Shown here: piece after piece, positions 36,067 through 47,458 of the stretch | Layout of the letters: each line of letters starts with the position of its first letter | Position numbering within the stretch: position 1 is the stretch's first letter | Translations under genes and position numbers: made by a program | Notes under the pieces: model-generated | Told to the model about the DNA's origin: nothing | Seen by the model: the letters and a program-made list of their open reading frames with translations, nothing else | The model's database searches: none | NCBI GenBank assembly: GCA_027405735.1 | Contig: JAPEHQ010000004.1 | Coordinates: forward strand, 2,170,001-2,234,000 | Reading direction: 5' to 3' | From: Mucor racemosus | Taxonomy: Eukaryota > Mucoromycota > Mucoromycetes > Mucorales > Mucoraceae | Length of the DNA: 64,000 nucleotides

Positions 36067-36092
36067 CCGTAAATAAGTGCACTTATTTACGG
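36067..36092. repeat. 26-bp perfect palindrome near the right end of the Crypton
   Basis: The half-site is CCGTAAATAAGTG followed directly by its reverse complement. A partial third half-site (AAATAAGTG) follows at about 36101-36110. It could be a recombinase or GCR1_C binding site, or a transcript-end hairpin. Confidence 0.7.
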
Positions 36093-36185
36093 TTGTTTCT
36101 CAAATAAGTGAGCTTATTAGCATACTAGGTTCTAATCGTGTAGGGGACTTCCGGGACTTCCGAGGACTTCGACACAAAATAATAG

Positions 36186-37290
36186 TTCTTATCACAGCTT
36201 AAAAACTATCATAACGGGATTCCAAAATTTATATGTTGAAATGAACGAAAAATGATTCAAAAAACAAAATTGTTTAAATGCTCGTGAACTGCAAAGTAAG
36301 TCGATCTAGCGTATTAAATAGCTTTTGTACAGTTTTAGATTTTGCATCCATCTAAATAAAAATCAGACAAACATTTCACATCAAATTTTGTGTAAAATGT
36401 GATTGAGATTTTGGAGATTTTTTGAAGATACACATTAATTTTGATAAAGATATTTAACATATAAGTAATTGAAATGATGCGCAAAATCATTATCTATCGA
36501 TTGAGCTATTGATGAATCTTCTAGCTGCATTTTTCGTAGAGAAAACGAGATTTTTGTCCAAATTTTTTTCAGATTCAGAATTTTGGACGAGGGTATACAA
36601 GGGAAAAATGGAAGCTAGAAACGAAGGCATCCCTTTGTACACATTTTTGAGGATATCTCCACGAAAAATCAATATTTTGAAAAAAACTTAATTAGGTTCG
36701 AGAGAGCTCAACGAGCGTGATGACATGTATGTAAATAAAGCGTTGCTCAATTTAACAAATATTTTGAAATCTACTACAAAAATGTCAAAAAAATGGAAAA
36801 AAAATAAAAATGCTCAGAACATTTTCATATTGAAATATGTTATAAAGTGCTTTAAAACAAGTAAGTTTCATTATTAAATTATGTTAGTATAGCTTAATAT
36901 TTCGTGGAGATATGAAGACTCAAAGTTTTTAATTTTAACAACGAAATACGTGTAAAGATCTGAAACATTAGCACTGAAAAATTAATATGAACTGCAAAAA
37001 ATAGGATATTTCTGGATACTTGTTTTTGGATTAAAGTTGAACATCTCAGGTACATTGGCATATAATTTTTCTTGATTTTATTTAATAAAAAAAAAAAGAG
37101 AGCTAGGATGAAAAATCGGACCCAGTTTTTAAGGAAAAAGCAGCAAACTTCACCTCTTTTCGAGTCTTTCGCAAAATATAAAATAATTTCAGGAAGAGGT
37201 ATACAGCATAGTACGACCGATTCATATATGTAAAAGCAATGGTATTTTTTATTTTGATGCCAATCATTCAAAAAATCGAACGCTCCGAGT
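36186..37290 (+). repeat. Dispersed repeat A, right arm of the copy split by the Crypton
   Basis: Matches 45750-46850 on the same strand and 3006-3575 inverted. Small ORFs inside on both strands are not conserved in frame. Confidence 0.8.
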
Positions 37291-37978
37291 GTAAAGTTTA
37301 AGATGAATTATGAGGCTAAATAATGATGGAAATAACAGTTTTAATGCAGTAATGGTATTTGTATACATGAGCTATTCTATTGATAATTATTCGTCGCCAA
37401 CAGATTTGAAGCAGTTAGATGTGCGATGTAGTTATTGCATGTTTGCATATATTTGAGATAAAATCATCAATGTTCTACTCAAAAATTCGTTTGTGAACAT
37501 GTACTATAAAATAAGTATCAACAGTTACCAGGTATTATAATGTGCAAAAATAAAATATATTATGCCGATAAAAGTTTAAACAATAGAAAATGATCTTGAT
37601 CCTCTTTTCAATTCTAAACAATGAGCAATTATATCAATTCTGAAAAAGGACAGACATTTTCTGATACATTTATCAATTTTATAATCAACCAAGGAAAAAC
37701 GAAACTTTTTTTCTTTATTTCTGATCTAAAAAACAAAAAAAAAAACTGGAGAATATCAATGTAAAAGTTTTAATTGGGCATGTATGTGAGATACTATTTG
37801 TTACACAGTGGCTTGCATGAACGAAAAAGTTTAATACGATGGCTGCTTTTCGTGTTAAACTATGCTTTTTTGCAATGTCACAGTTTTTTTTTTCAATGAC
37901 AATTTTGATTGAAAAAGGGTTCAAAATTTTTCATAATAGTAAAAAGGTCCTTTATCTTAATAAATTATTATAAACAAA
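37291..37978. other. Intergenic upstream of the nucleolin-like gene
   Basis: AT-rich, no ORF of note. It includes the promoter and leader of the gene at 37979. Confidence 0.5.
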
Positions 37979-39043
37979 ATGGGTTCCTCCAAGATTACCA
38001 AGAAGACTAGCAAGGTTGACAAGAAGACCAAGGTCTCCAAGAAGGCACAAAAGGAAGAGTCTTCTTCCAGCTCTAGCTCCAGCTCCAGCTCCAGCAGCTC
38101 CGAATCTTCATCTGATTCTTCTTCTGACGAAGAGGAGGAAGTTGTTGAAAAGAAGGTCGAGGAAGAAAAGAAGGAAGAGTCTTCTGACAGCTCTGACAGT
38201 TCTTCATCTGATTCTTCATCTGATGAGGAAGAGGAAAAGGCCAAGGAAGAGACTAATGACAAGAAGAGAAAGGCTGATGCCGAGGAGGAACAAGAAGCTT
38301 CTCCTGCCAAGGTCGCCAAGACTGAATCAGAAGGTACTTTCACTGTCTGGTGTGGTGGTATTAGTTGGGAAGCTACTGAAGCCGATGTCAAGGAATTCTT
38401 TGGTCAATGTGGTGAGGTCTCTGATGTTAGAATTAGATTAGACAATGCTACTGGTAAGAACAAGGGTTTCTGTCATATTGATTTCACTACCAAGGCTGCT
38501 CATGATGCTGCTCTTGCTCTCACTGATTCTGAATTCATGGGTCGTACTATTCGTATGGACAGTGCCGGTGATGGATCTAACCGTCAAAGAACCAAGGATG
38601 AAAACTATGGTCCCAAGTCTACCAAGGTCTTTGTTGCTAACCTTAACCGTGATTACGATGAAGACTCTCACCGTGCTGCTCTCACTGATGCTTTCAGTAA
38701 GTTTGGTACTTTGGTTGGTGAAATTAGACTCCCTTTCAACAGAGAAGATGGTTCTCTTAGAGGTATTGGTTATCTTGAATTCGAGACCCCTGAGCAAGCT
38801 GAAGCTGCTGTTAAGGGTATGAATGGTGTTGATATTAATGGCCGTCCTCTCCGTACTGATTTCTCCGGTGCTGATGACCGTGAGCGTGTTGGTCGTGGTG
38901 GTTTCCGTGGTGGTCGCGGTGGTGGACGTGGTGATTTCCGCGGTGGTCGTGGTGGTGGACGTGGTGATTTCCGTGGTGGCCGTGGCGGTAGAGGTGGCCG
39001 TGGTGGTCGTGGTGATTTCCGTGGTGGTCGTGGTAGATTCTAA
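37979..39043 (+). CDS. Nucleolin-like protein (Nsr1/Gar2 type)
   Basis: Single exon, 354 residues. Lys-rich start, then long Ser and Asp/Glu blocks (about 27-110), RRM1 (about 121-197, TVWCGGISW and NKGFCHIDF), RRM2 (about 216-298, KVFVANLN and LRGIGYLEF), and a C-terminal Arg-Gly-Gly domain (about 305-354) of FRGGRGG repeats. This is exactly the nucleolin/Nsr1/Gar2 order. These proteins act in the nucleolus in pre-rRNA processing and 40S subunit assembly; the acidic Ser blocks are casein-kinase-type sites and the RGG tail is usually Arg-methylated. The lack of introns and the codon choice, richer in C-ending codons than neighbours, fit high expression. Confidence 0.93.
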   Translation: MGSSKITKKTSKVDKKTKVSKKAQKEESSSSSSSSSSSSSSESSSDSSSDEEEEVVEKKVEEEKKEESSDSSDSSSSDSSSDEEEEKAKEETNDKKRKADAEEEQEASPAKVAKTESEGTFTVWCGGISWEATEADVKEFFGQCGEVSDVRIRLDNATGKNKGFCHIDFTTKAAHDAALALTDSEFMGRTIRMDSAGDGSNRQRTKDENYGPKSTKVFVANLNRDYDEDSHRAALTDAFSKFGTLVGEIRLPFNREDGSLRGIGYLEFETPEQAEAAVKGMNGVDINGRPLRTDFSGADDRERVGRGGFRGGRGGGRGDFRGGRGGGRGDFRGGRGGRGGRGGRGDFRGGRGRF

Positions 39044-39446
39044 ATTATTTAAATGATTTACTACTATTACTATTAGACAACATTTTGCTTTCCTTCTTAT
39101 TATTATCCCTATAGTTTTTATACATTTTTCACGCAATTACGTTCATTTTCTTGATTCTTTTCATATATATTTAGAGTATTTTATAAATTTAAAAAATAAA
39201 ACAATTGTAGCATATTCCGGACGCTTGAAAGTGTCCCGACAATATTCAATGGAGGTCTTTTATTGTTCTTTTGTAAATTTAATAAAGAACGCCATTTGTC
39301 CTTTAAGCACATTCCATCATATGGGAACGTCTAATGTGTGTATGTTTATGTCAGGTGTGTAATTTTTATTTTCACATCAACAGAGTACAAAATGAGAAAA
39401 GGATACTAGGGCTTGGTTGGGGGTGAGAGAATATTCCATAATTTTA

Positions 39447-39659
39447 TTATGATGTTAAATTGTTCAAGATGGAAATAGGCAAATAGAGCATTAAACCACC
39501 AAAAGGAAACATTATCATGGTGATCGTCCAACCCAATTTAAAAGCAATGGACCTTGACGACATTATTGCGCTATATATTATCCATAAATCCAGCATCAAT
39601 ATGAAGGCACCTATGATTATTGGTGATTGACCAGCTACACCCTTTGTTCTGTTTATCAT
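39447..39659 (-). CDS. Small PLDc_N-like membrane protein
   Basis: 70 residues from the ATG at 39659. Two hydrophobic segments: IIIGAFILMLDLWIIYSAI and LGWTITMIMFPFGGLMLYL. The arrangement of a first helix, a short linker with SSRS, and a second helix with PFGG resembles the PLDc_N (phospholipase D nuclease N-terminal) membrane domain found alone in many small proteins. An upstream in-frame ATG at 39719 would add a Lys run encoded by a homopolymer and is less likely. Function is unknown. Confidence 0.6.
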   Translation of the reverse strand: MINRTKGVAGQSPIIIGAFILMLDLWIIYSAIMSSRSIAFKLGWTITMIMFPFGGLMLYLPISILNNLTS

Positions 39660-39801
39660 TTTTCTTTTTTTTTTTTTTTTTATGCAGTGATGAGAAAGAT
39701 GGAAGAAAGAGAAGAACATAATAGTAGAATCATGTATTATTTACATACGATTATAAAAAAGCAGGATTTGTTTTATTAAAGGATGTTTTGTACTACATGT
39801 G

Positions 39802-40789
39802 CTAAAAACCATCATGATAATCGTTTAGTAAGATTCTTAAACCTTTTTGAGGTAACCAAGCTTGTTTCTTTCGGTTTAATACGACTGGTGATGAAAATGT
39901 TGTTACTTCAGGATTCGATGCTCGTTTTCGAATAATGCGATGTCTGTAAAGGTCTTTGATTTCATCAGCATTTGATTTTATATCTAATGAATCCATAACA
40001 TCTTCTACTTCTGGTGATAGTAATAAGCGAATGCTATTGCTTGGTTCTTGTAATGATTGTATGGTACCTTGCGCTTGTTCAAGCATATTTGTATATTCGC
40101 GCATTCTTTCTGCCACATCACTCACATTTCCTTGGTGCTGCTTTTGATAGTTTGCAATTGAAGTTAATCTACCTCTTAATTGACCAGTTTCGTGAACAAC
40201 CTTTTATGTGTGTGAATATTTATTTACGCCTAAATAATGCATGAAAAAGACTTACAGTTGCTAAATTTGTATGAATGTGTCGCATCGCCCGCGTTGCATA
40301 CACATCTGATTCTCTTTGGTTATTTACAGCTTTTTCTAATAAAACTTGAAGATTGACATTGACTTCCTGCGTTGCTGTCAAACCTTTTTCAATTTCATCT
40401 AATTTATTTGTTAATTGATTTGATGCAAATAAAAAGACAAGAAGAACTTACGAACTCTATCTTTTGAATGATTTAAATCAATTTCCATGCCATCCATTTG
40501 CTTTGCTAATCCATTCATTTCGCTTCTAAAGCGGACAATGTCTTGTCTTACTTGACCGATTTCTTTTAAAAACTGATTATTATCTTTAAAAGGATAGTCT
40601 TGCTCTTGTTCCTGTTCTTCTTCTTCTTGTAAATAATACGTATTACTATTGGCAATAGGTGTCGAATAAGAAGTACATAGCTAATTTAAGGGATTTTTCA
40701 TTATAAGTCTCCTAACATGGATTGTTCCTCCTTTTTTTTTTCTTTTCTATATTTCATACCTTTTCACGATAATAGTAACGATTTTCCAT
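39802..40789 (-). CDS. Coiled-coil protein of unknown function
   Basis: Exons 40789-40760, 40680-40452, 40398-40256 and 40200-39802 join in frame to 266 residues. The N-terminus has a Glu/Gln run (EEEEQEQEQ). From about residue 55 to 200 the heptad-like pattern suggests a long helical rod (for example IVRFRSEMNGLAKQMDGM). The C-terminal 60 residues are basic (HRIIRKRAS, LNRKKQAWLP) and may be a binding module. The pattern recalls SNARE-like or tethering factors, but no SNARE zero-layer or membrane anchor is visible. I do not recognise the family. Confidence 0.75.
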
Positions 40790-41437
40790 ATTTAATTCTA
40801 TTGTTTGCAATTGATGAATATGCAATTATTAATATTTTTAATGAATTTGTGTACCTTTTTTTTGTCTCATTGCCCAGTTATTACATTGAGAGGACTTTGA
40901 ATCATTAAAAGACAGCTATTTTACAGCCATTAAATTTTGTGTAAAATGAATGAAATTTATTGTAAAATATCGTACCTGGACATTCTTGTCGAAATTCATC
41001 TACTTATTCATGAATAACTACTAGTATAAAATATTTTTTAAATCACCTCAAATATTTATATTATGTTTTTTTCTGGAATAAAAAAAAAGGGGAGTTTTTT
41101 TTTTTAAATAATAAAAGAGAAAAAAAGAGAGATTGCAAAAATGCTTTTTTCAATTTATATACCGTATATGCAACTGTACAACCTAAGTTACTATTGCTGC
41201 AAGATGGCATTGTCAAGTCTACGTCACATATCATATTAAGGGGATGCAATGTACCGTTACAATATACACAAGGCTTTTTTGATAGGAGAAATAGTGAGAT
41301 GATACCACCTGATATTAACTATGTATGTAGGTCGTACGATTAAAAAAGGAATTGGGCAAAAACACATGTGTATTTTAATTTTTATTTTATAATATGCGAT
41401 ATAATTGTTTATAAACCACGTTTTTCAAATTGTCAAT
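40790..41437. other. Intergenic
   Basis: Promoter of the coiled-coil gene and 3' flank of the zinc-finger gene. AT-rich, no gene. Confidence 0.5.
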
Positions 41438-42465
41438 TTATCTCTTTTCTAATTTGCCTTGATGATTAGCCTGCAAATGCGCTCCATATACTTTGCCTTG
41501 ATCAAATGTTTCGTTACAAAATCGACAAACGAAACCTTTGGATCTATCAAGATTAGCTGGGTTACATGCTGGTTCTAAAGTCATCTTATGCACTCGACGT
41601 AAATGCTCTCGAAAAGTAGATCTTACTTCGTAAGTCCTATTACATGCTTTACAGTGGTGTAAAGGATCATCTGGATCAGGAATAATAGTATGATCTGGAA
41701 TAGTCACTACACGAGTCAATTGCATTCCATGATGATTTATACAATGCCTTTTGTAAGATGCAATATCTTTGTATTTCTTTTTACAATTACGACAATAAAA
41801 ATGAGGATCATAAGGATTGGGTAATTCGATAGTATTTATGTTTGATCGTGGTGGTTGCAATGCTGTTATTTGCATTTGATGAAAATGCTTTAAATGATAA
41901 CGATAGGTCGCTCTTGAAGATTTTTGTAAATTGCATGCACGGCAGTAAAACTTCTGATCATTAGGATCAGGCACTATAAGAAAAAAAAAAATAAGTTCAA
42001 CATATTTCTATTAATAATAAATACCTAATACTTGCATATGGATGGCATAGTTTCCTCGGTTTCTTCACTTTTTATGTAAACTAGTTCATCATCTTCATTT
42101 TGACTCGTGTTTAAAACTTGAAGAGGCGTGGCGCGAGGTACTATTCCTTGCTGTTGCTGTTGCTGTTGCTGTTGTGCATTTGAGTGCCTAACACCTACAT
42201 TTGGTGTCCTACTACCAACATTTGTTATTTTAGGCCTTGGTTTAGGTTTACGTCTTAGTTTTCTAAGAGGCTCTTCAGTTTTTATGATGACTTCCTTTTC
42301 CTTTCCTTTCCTTCTCGATGAAGAGGAAGAGGAGTGTTCGCTATTTGAACGTATCTCAAGTGAACCATCACCTTTATCAGGTTCAAGGGGCAATGTAGGA
42401 AATTCCCATTGCTCCTTGGGAATCACCGGGAAAGTTAAACGTGTTTGCCAACCTGTCATCTTCAT
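41438..42465 (-). CDS. C2H2 zinc-finger protein
   Basis: Two exons, 42465-42069 and 41973-41438, joining in frame to 310 residues. The donor at 42068 (GTGAAG) was chosen because it restores frame; the stop at 42025 would otherwise end the first part. Residues 1-130 are low-complexity with Ser and Gln runs and a basic patch (RRKPKPRPK). The second exon has four C2H2-like fingers: CRACNLQ..., CRNCKKK..., CKACNRT... and CRFCNET..., each with an H-x(3-5)-H end. Between fingers there are repeated (D/N)P(Y/N/D)DP/DQ-F/HYC leaders. Likely a nuclear DNA-binding protein; target unknown. Confidence 0.75.
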
Positions 42466-42593
42466 TTTGAATATCCAAGTGTTTGATAACAACAAAGAAA
42501 AACAATAACAACACGGCGTAAGAAGATTTTAAGGAGATAACTTCTCTTTGTTTAATGCTGTGTTTTAATCAGAGCATAATAATTATGTAATAC

Positions 42594-43650
42594 TTATTTT
42601 ATTGCTTCATTTATGCCTAATTTTTTAACTTTTTCTATTAATCCATTCACTGAATCCTGAATAATTTTATCATCTGTTTCACCATCATTCATTCCTATTG
42701 AAGCTAATTTATCTGTAATAGAAGTTATTGTGTCACTTAATTCTTCGTCAGATTGCTTTGAAAATAGGAAATCAGATAATCCATGGTATCCAGATGTATC
42801 ATAAGATGGTAAACCAAACGTTGTAATGTGCTTATTTGCTAAATGTGACACTAAAACTTGAGTTATCTGCAGAATTTATCAGTGATTTTTTTTCAATCGG
42901 TTGATAAATCAAAAACTTACAGATTTCAAATCATCATATTGACTTTTTGCGCTTTCTGATATCCATTGACCATTCTCATCATCTATACTATGAATTGTAC
43001 GTTGAGCATGTCGGAGATTATCCATCTTTAGTTTTGCCAGCAGTAAAGGTGTAAGTCGAAAGGGATCTGATGATGGTATATTTACACCTATAAAAGCGTT
43101 AATTTTATTTTGTATTAAAACATTTTATAATTCTATTTTTTCAAACATACCAACCTTCGTGTAACAACATTAATACGCATTGATGATTTCCAGCAAGTAC
43201 AGCTAAAATAATGTAAATGCAGTTAATATTTCCCTTATTCTTAAATCCTCCCTCTTTATTTACCCATGTGTAAAGGCTGAAGTCCATCTACATCACCAAC
43301 TCCATTATTTACATCTGAACCTGCTTGAATCAGTAATTTTGCTATAGTTGTTGCATTTTCAAAATCATCTTTTCGACCACAGGCTATATGTAAAGGTGTT
43401 CGTAAATATTTATCTCGAATGGTATCTGGGTTTGTTCCTGGTAATGCTTCTAATAACACTTTAACTATAACAGATGATTTTCAGTTTTCGCTATATTAAA
43501 TACAAATAAAATTTTACCATCATTTGGTGGTTTTCTAGCACAAGCATCAAGTAAAATAGAATCTGACGGTGTTAATTGAAGTAAATCACGTAATCTATCA
43601 GCTCGTTTGTTCTTTTTTATTTGACATGTTTTTGAAATACGATTCTGCAT
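42594..43650 (-). CDS. Ankyrin-repeat protein (ANKRD54-like)
   Basis: Exons 43650-43518, 43464-43264, 43202-43155, 43087-42921 and 42866-42594 join in frame to 273 residues. Ankyrin repeats show as RTPLHIACGR...AKLLIQAGSDVN, then LQPLHMAVLAGNHQCVLMLL and LTPLLLAKLKM. The last, followed by a long helical stretch, resembles the LAKSKL end of ANKRD54. Exon 3 is only 48 bp and its donor (GTTGGT) is non-optimal; GTATGT four bases later would break the frame. A protein-interaction role is expected. Confidence 0.75.
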
Positions 43651-44456
43651 ATCCCTCTTGTCTATCAAATACTTTTGAATATGGATGAATAAAAATGAGA
43701 AAGAAGGGAAAAATTAAAAAAGCGGTGCCCTTTTAGAAGATTGTTTTTTAGTTTTCATTGAAAGCCAGCTTGGAAATCTCCATTGCTATTTTGATTGTTT
43801 CATGCTAATGCATTAGGTTCGAGAAGTTGATTGTTCTTGATATGGATATAAATATCAACTACATAGTTTTTATTCAAGCTTAAAAAGCATTGCATATTAA
43901 AAAAAAAGATGCATTTAGTGAAGGATTAAAGCTGCTTATACAATTATAAAATGAGAAACGGCACCAATCTATACTATTAAAAAGCTAACACTTCCTTAAA
44001 ACATACCTAAATCACTTGAAGAGCATCATAATATAGTTTGCAAACACAAGTTCTATATCTAGATATTTATATTATTATTATTATTATTACTGTTGTTGTT
44101 GATTTATAAATGTGTATATAATACTATAATTGTAAAACAGGTAATACACAAACCAAATCAAGCGTTTACATAGCTTGGTCAAATGTTTGAATTCTAATGA
44201 ATCATTTTTAATTCATATCCCTCCAACACAAGATCCGCAAAATTATATAAATGAGAGAGTAAAATATAAAAACACTACTTAAATTATAAGAAACTACAAG
44301 ATCTAGTTTATGATTCTCATGTTTGGTCTTCATTTTTAAAAGCAATGAACCAGCAGCAAAGATGCCATCAATACTTGTATTTGTATGTAAGTTTAATGGA
44401 CATGCGGTAGAAACGCAGTTGCTGTAAAATATTTCGGATTTGAAAAGCCATCTAAA
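43651..44456. other. Intergenic
   Basis: AT-rich, with a short ATTATT microsatellite near 44071-44085. No gene recognised. Confidence 0.45.
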
Positions 44457-45134
44457 TCAGCTTGCGGTATTAGTGAAGTTACGAAGTAATCTCGCATGCT
44501 TTACAGAATTTACAGATTCAAGAGGGACATAAACTCTCCAATAACTATTTGATTCGATGCTTTTTCCGAGGGAAGCACCAAGAAATGCGTGAATCTCATT
44601 GTTGTCGTAGTGGCCATAAAGACATCCAGTTACTAAAATTCAAAATGCCCGTAGTAGATTATTTGCTTCAAACCACTGATTTTTTTACTCTCTCTTCTGC
44701 TCAACGACGAAAACGAGATTTTTAGGAAAGCCAAGTGTAATGGTACTTTTAACACAATCATTGATAAAAGATATATTTCTCAGGTAGGCCTCAGCTTGTG
44801 TAATCAGCATGTAGGAGCTATTATTAGATACAGCTTTACTTTCAATAAATCGAGCAGTGACAACAGGATCTCTGGAAATGTCACCAAATGTTCCCTTTAA
44901 TGCTGTAATTTGATTTCTCAATGAATCTACCTCCCCTCGTACAGGGGATGGTGTACAAATATTTCTTTTTGAGCCACCAGTATCATCATCAGCTTCTTTT
45001 TCAATCTTCAATTTTCTCTTGCTGAAATGACAGACAGGTTATTATAAAAGTAATTACTTAAAAACTTATTCCTTAAAAACTATAAATGCTTACCATCTCG
45101 GAACTACTCTTCTTTTTTTGTTTCTCTTCATCAT
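44457..45134 (-). pseudogene. Unassigned gene, probably frameshifted
   Basis: Exons 45134-45094 and 45021-44685 join in frame to 125 residues (start MMKRNKKRRVVPRC, later GFPKNLVFVVEQ). A 54-bp intron-like stretch (GTAAAA...TTTTAG, 44688-44635) follows, and beyond it 44634-44457 is open (GCLYGHYDNNEIHAF, then SNSYWRVYVPLES). Splicing there leaves the reading frame off by one base, so the gene is either damaged or the second-exon frame changes. I recognise no family. The neighbouring repeat begins at 45290. Confidence 0.4.
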
Positions 45135-45289
45135 TTTCGAATGACAGGGTTTATCTTTATTGCTCTGGGAGTAGATTCGTCTGCTTTTACGATGTAAGTC
45201 ATTAGTATGGCTCTAGAGGGAGGACCCTTACGATGAACCATGTCTGGTTCCCAAAAATTTATTCCTGAGTTTTGGGCTTTGTCCGGAGG

Positions 45290-46985
45290 AACTGTAAGGC
45301 TGCGAAGGTACAGTAGTATCTATTCATATCTATATTCATGAAGAGTGGCAGATTATTTGCATTGGTATTCATAGAGATTATATTTAAATTGTTCTCAATA
45401 AAAATGTGCAGCAAGCTATAGGTGCACTTTGGTGATGGTTTTCTCGACACACAGTAGATTATGAACGTTTCTCTTTGATGTAAACTTGTCAAAGATGTGT
45501 CCCTACTCTTATGTAAAGTTGGAAGTTATTGGAATCAAAATTCGCTGAGATAAGACTTCTGTTTTCGATTTCTTACGGTGGTAAAAAGTAAATTTCAGAT
45601 TGTTTTTAAATGGTTTTCGAATGTTTTCGTCCAATATTGAGACGAATTATGTAAAAATTTCAAATAAGATAGATCTAACTCAAAGCTACTCTGTATTTTT
45701 TGTTTGAGCAAAAATTATTAGTTTTTCATCGAGATAATCAAAACAATAGTTCCTATAACAGTTTAAGATATGTATCATAACGGGGTTCCAAAATCGATTT
45801 GATCAATGATGAAAAAAAAAGGACGAAAAATGATTCAAAAAATAAAATCGTTTAAATGCTCGTGAACTACAAAGTAAGTCGATCTAGTAAATTAAATAGT
45901 TTTTGTACATTTTTGGATTCTGCATCCATCTAAAAAAAATCAAACAAACATTTCACATCAAATTTTGTGTAAAATGTGATTGAAATTTTGGAGGTTTTTT
46001 GAGAGTATACATCACTTTTTATAAGTATATTTAAAATATAATAAACAGCAATAATGCGCAAAAAAATTATCTATCGATTGAGCTATTATTTAGCGTTTTA
46101 TCTACATTTTTCGTAGAGAAAACGAGATTTTTGTCCAAATTTTTTTCAGTTTCAGGATTTGGGACGAGGGTATACAAGGGAAAACTGGACGCTAGAAATG
46201 GAGGTACCTTTTTGTACACATTTTTGAGGATATCTCCACGAAAAATCAATATTTTGAAGAACTCTAAATTAGGTCTGAGAGAACTCAACGAGCTAAATAA
46301 CATGAATGCAAAAAAATTGTTGCTCAATTTGACCACTATTTTGAAACTTACTATAGAAATGCCCAAAAAAATGAAAAAAAAAATAAAAGTGCTTAGAATT
46401 TTTTTATATTAAAATATGTTATAGAGCACTTCAAAATAAGTAAATTTTATTATTAAAAAGTGGTAGTATAGCTTACTTATTTCTGGAGATATGAAGCCTC
46501 AAAGTTTTCAATCCATTAGCAGTAAAATACGCGTAAAAAATCTGAAACCTTAGCATTGAAAATTAATACCAACAGCAAAAAGTAGGATATTTCCAAATAC
46601 TTAATTTTGGATTAAAGCTGAACATCTCAGGTACATTGGCATATAATTTTTTCTTGGTGTTATTTAGTGAAAAAAAAAATAGAGCATGGATGAAAAGTCG
46701 GACCCAGTTTTTAATAAAAAAGCATTGTATTTTACGCGTTTTTGAGTATTTTGTAAGATATAAAATAAATTTAGGAGCAGGTAGCATAATTCAGCCAATC
46801 TATATATGTTTAGCAGGGTCTAAGATATATCCTAGAAACTGTTTAATATGGGATTAATTATAAAAAAAAAGGGCTCAATTTTGAAGATTGAAAACTGAAA
46901 ATTCAAATTTTTGCTTGGGCAGGTGCCTACAAAAAAATATCAAAATTCATTTTAACTTATAGAATGTAACGCTTCTGAGTGTATC
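45290..46985 (+). repeat. Dispersed repeat F/A, uninterrupted copy
   Basis: Matches 32205-33279 plus 36186-37290 with neither the LTR nor the Crypton. It gives the empty sites for both (about 45345 for the LTR, 45739-45749 for the Crypton). The tail near 46930-46980 also resembles 12015-12062. No intact coding sequence. Confidence 0.8.
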
Positions 46986-47458
46986 ATCAAGCATGTTAAT
47001 GAAGTCCGTCCATTATAGAGTGTTACATTATCAAATTAGATGGAGAGTATAGCTGCAGGTATCAAAGAAGTGGAATGGCAATCGAAAAGCCATCGTCAGT
47101 TAAATACAATATTATTACAAAATCATACCACTATAGTCTAAAACATCCGTAATAAAAGTAAAAAGGTGTCCATTTAATAGTGCAAACAAAAATAAGAAGT
47201 TACATTTTATATGCCGCAATAATGTTGGAAGTTGAGTAAGAGTATTTGAAGCCAATATAAAATGCTTTAAAACTCTGTAAAATAGTGGCCTGAGAACCAA
47301 AAATACCAACAAAACTTTATTTTTCCTGAAATAAATGGATCCGATACTTGAAGTAAAGTTCCTCCGAGGAAAATGTTTCTCTCTAAATCATATAAAAAAT
47401 AATCTTGAATTTAATTATTTAACTCGTACGTTTATATTTTATATCCAAATTATTAAGT
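46986..47458. other. Intergenic
   Basis: Promoter side of the next gene; nothing recognised. Confidence 0.45.

Larger units (their letters stand above)
33280..36185 (+). mobile_element. Crypton-type tyrosine-recombinase transposon, apparently intact
   Basis: About 2.9 kb bounded by the direct repeat CAAAATAATAG (33269-33279 and 36175-36185). The second copy of the host repeat has one CAAAACAATAG at 45739-45749 and no insertion, so this is a true empty site. The element carries one spliced gene (33489-35848), no LTRs or terminal inverted repeats, and clustered GGGACTT words near both ends. This is the architecture of fungal Cryptons, which move by a tyrosine recombinase through a circular form and leave short direct repeats of the crossover site. 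Confidence 0.88.

Noticed and set aside
36509..36691. Short ORFs in repeat A with similar peptides at 46131-46412
   Set aside because: Frames and lengths differ between copies and the peptides lack any domain; similarity reflects the DNA repeat.
38016..39136. Long ORFs in other frames and on the minus strand over the nucleolin-like gene
   Set aside because: They are shadows of Ser-, Glu- and Gly-rich codon runs; the plus-strand frame has clear RRM and RGG domains.
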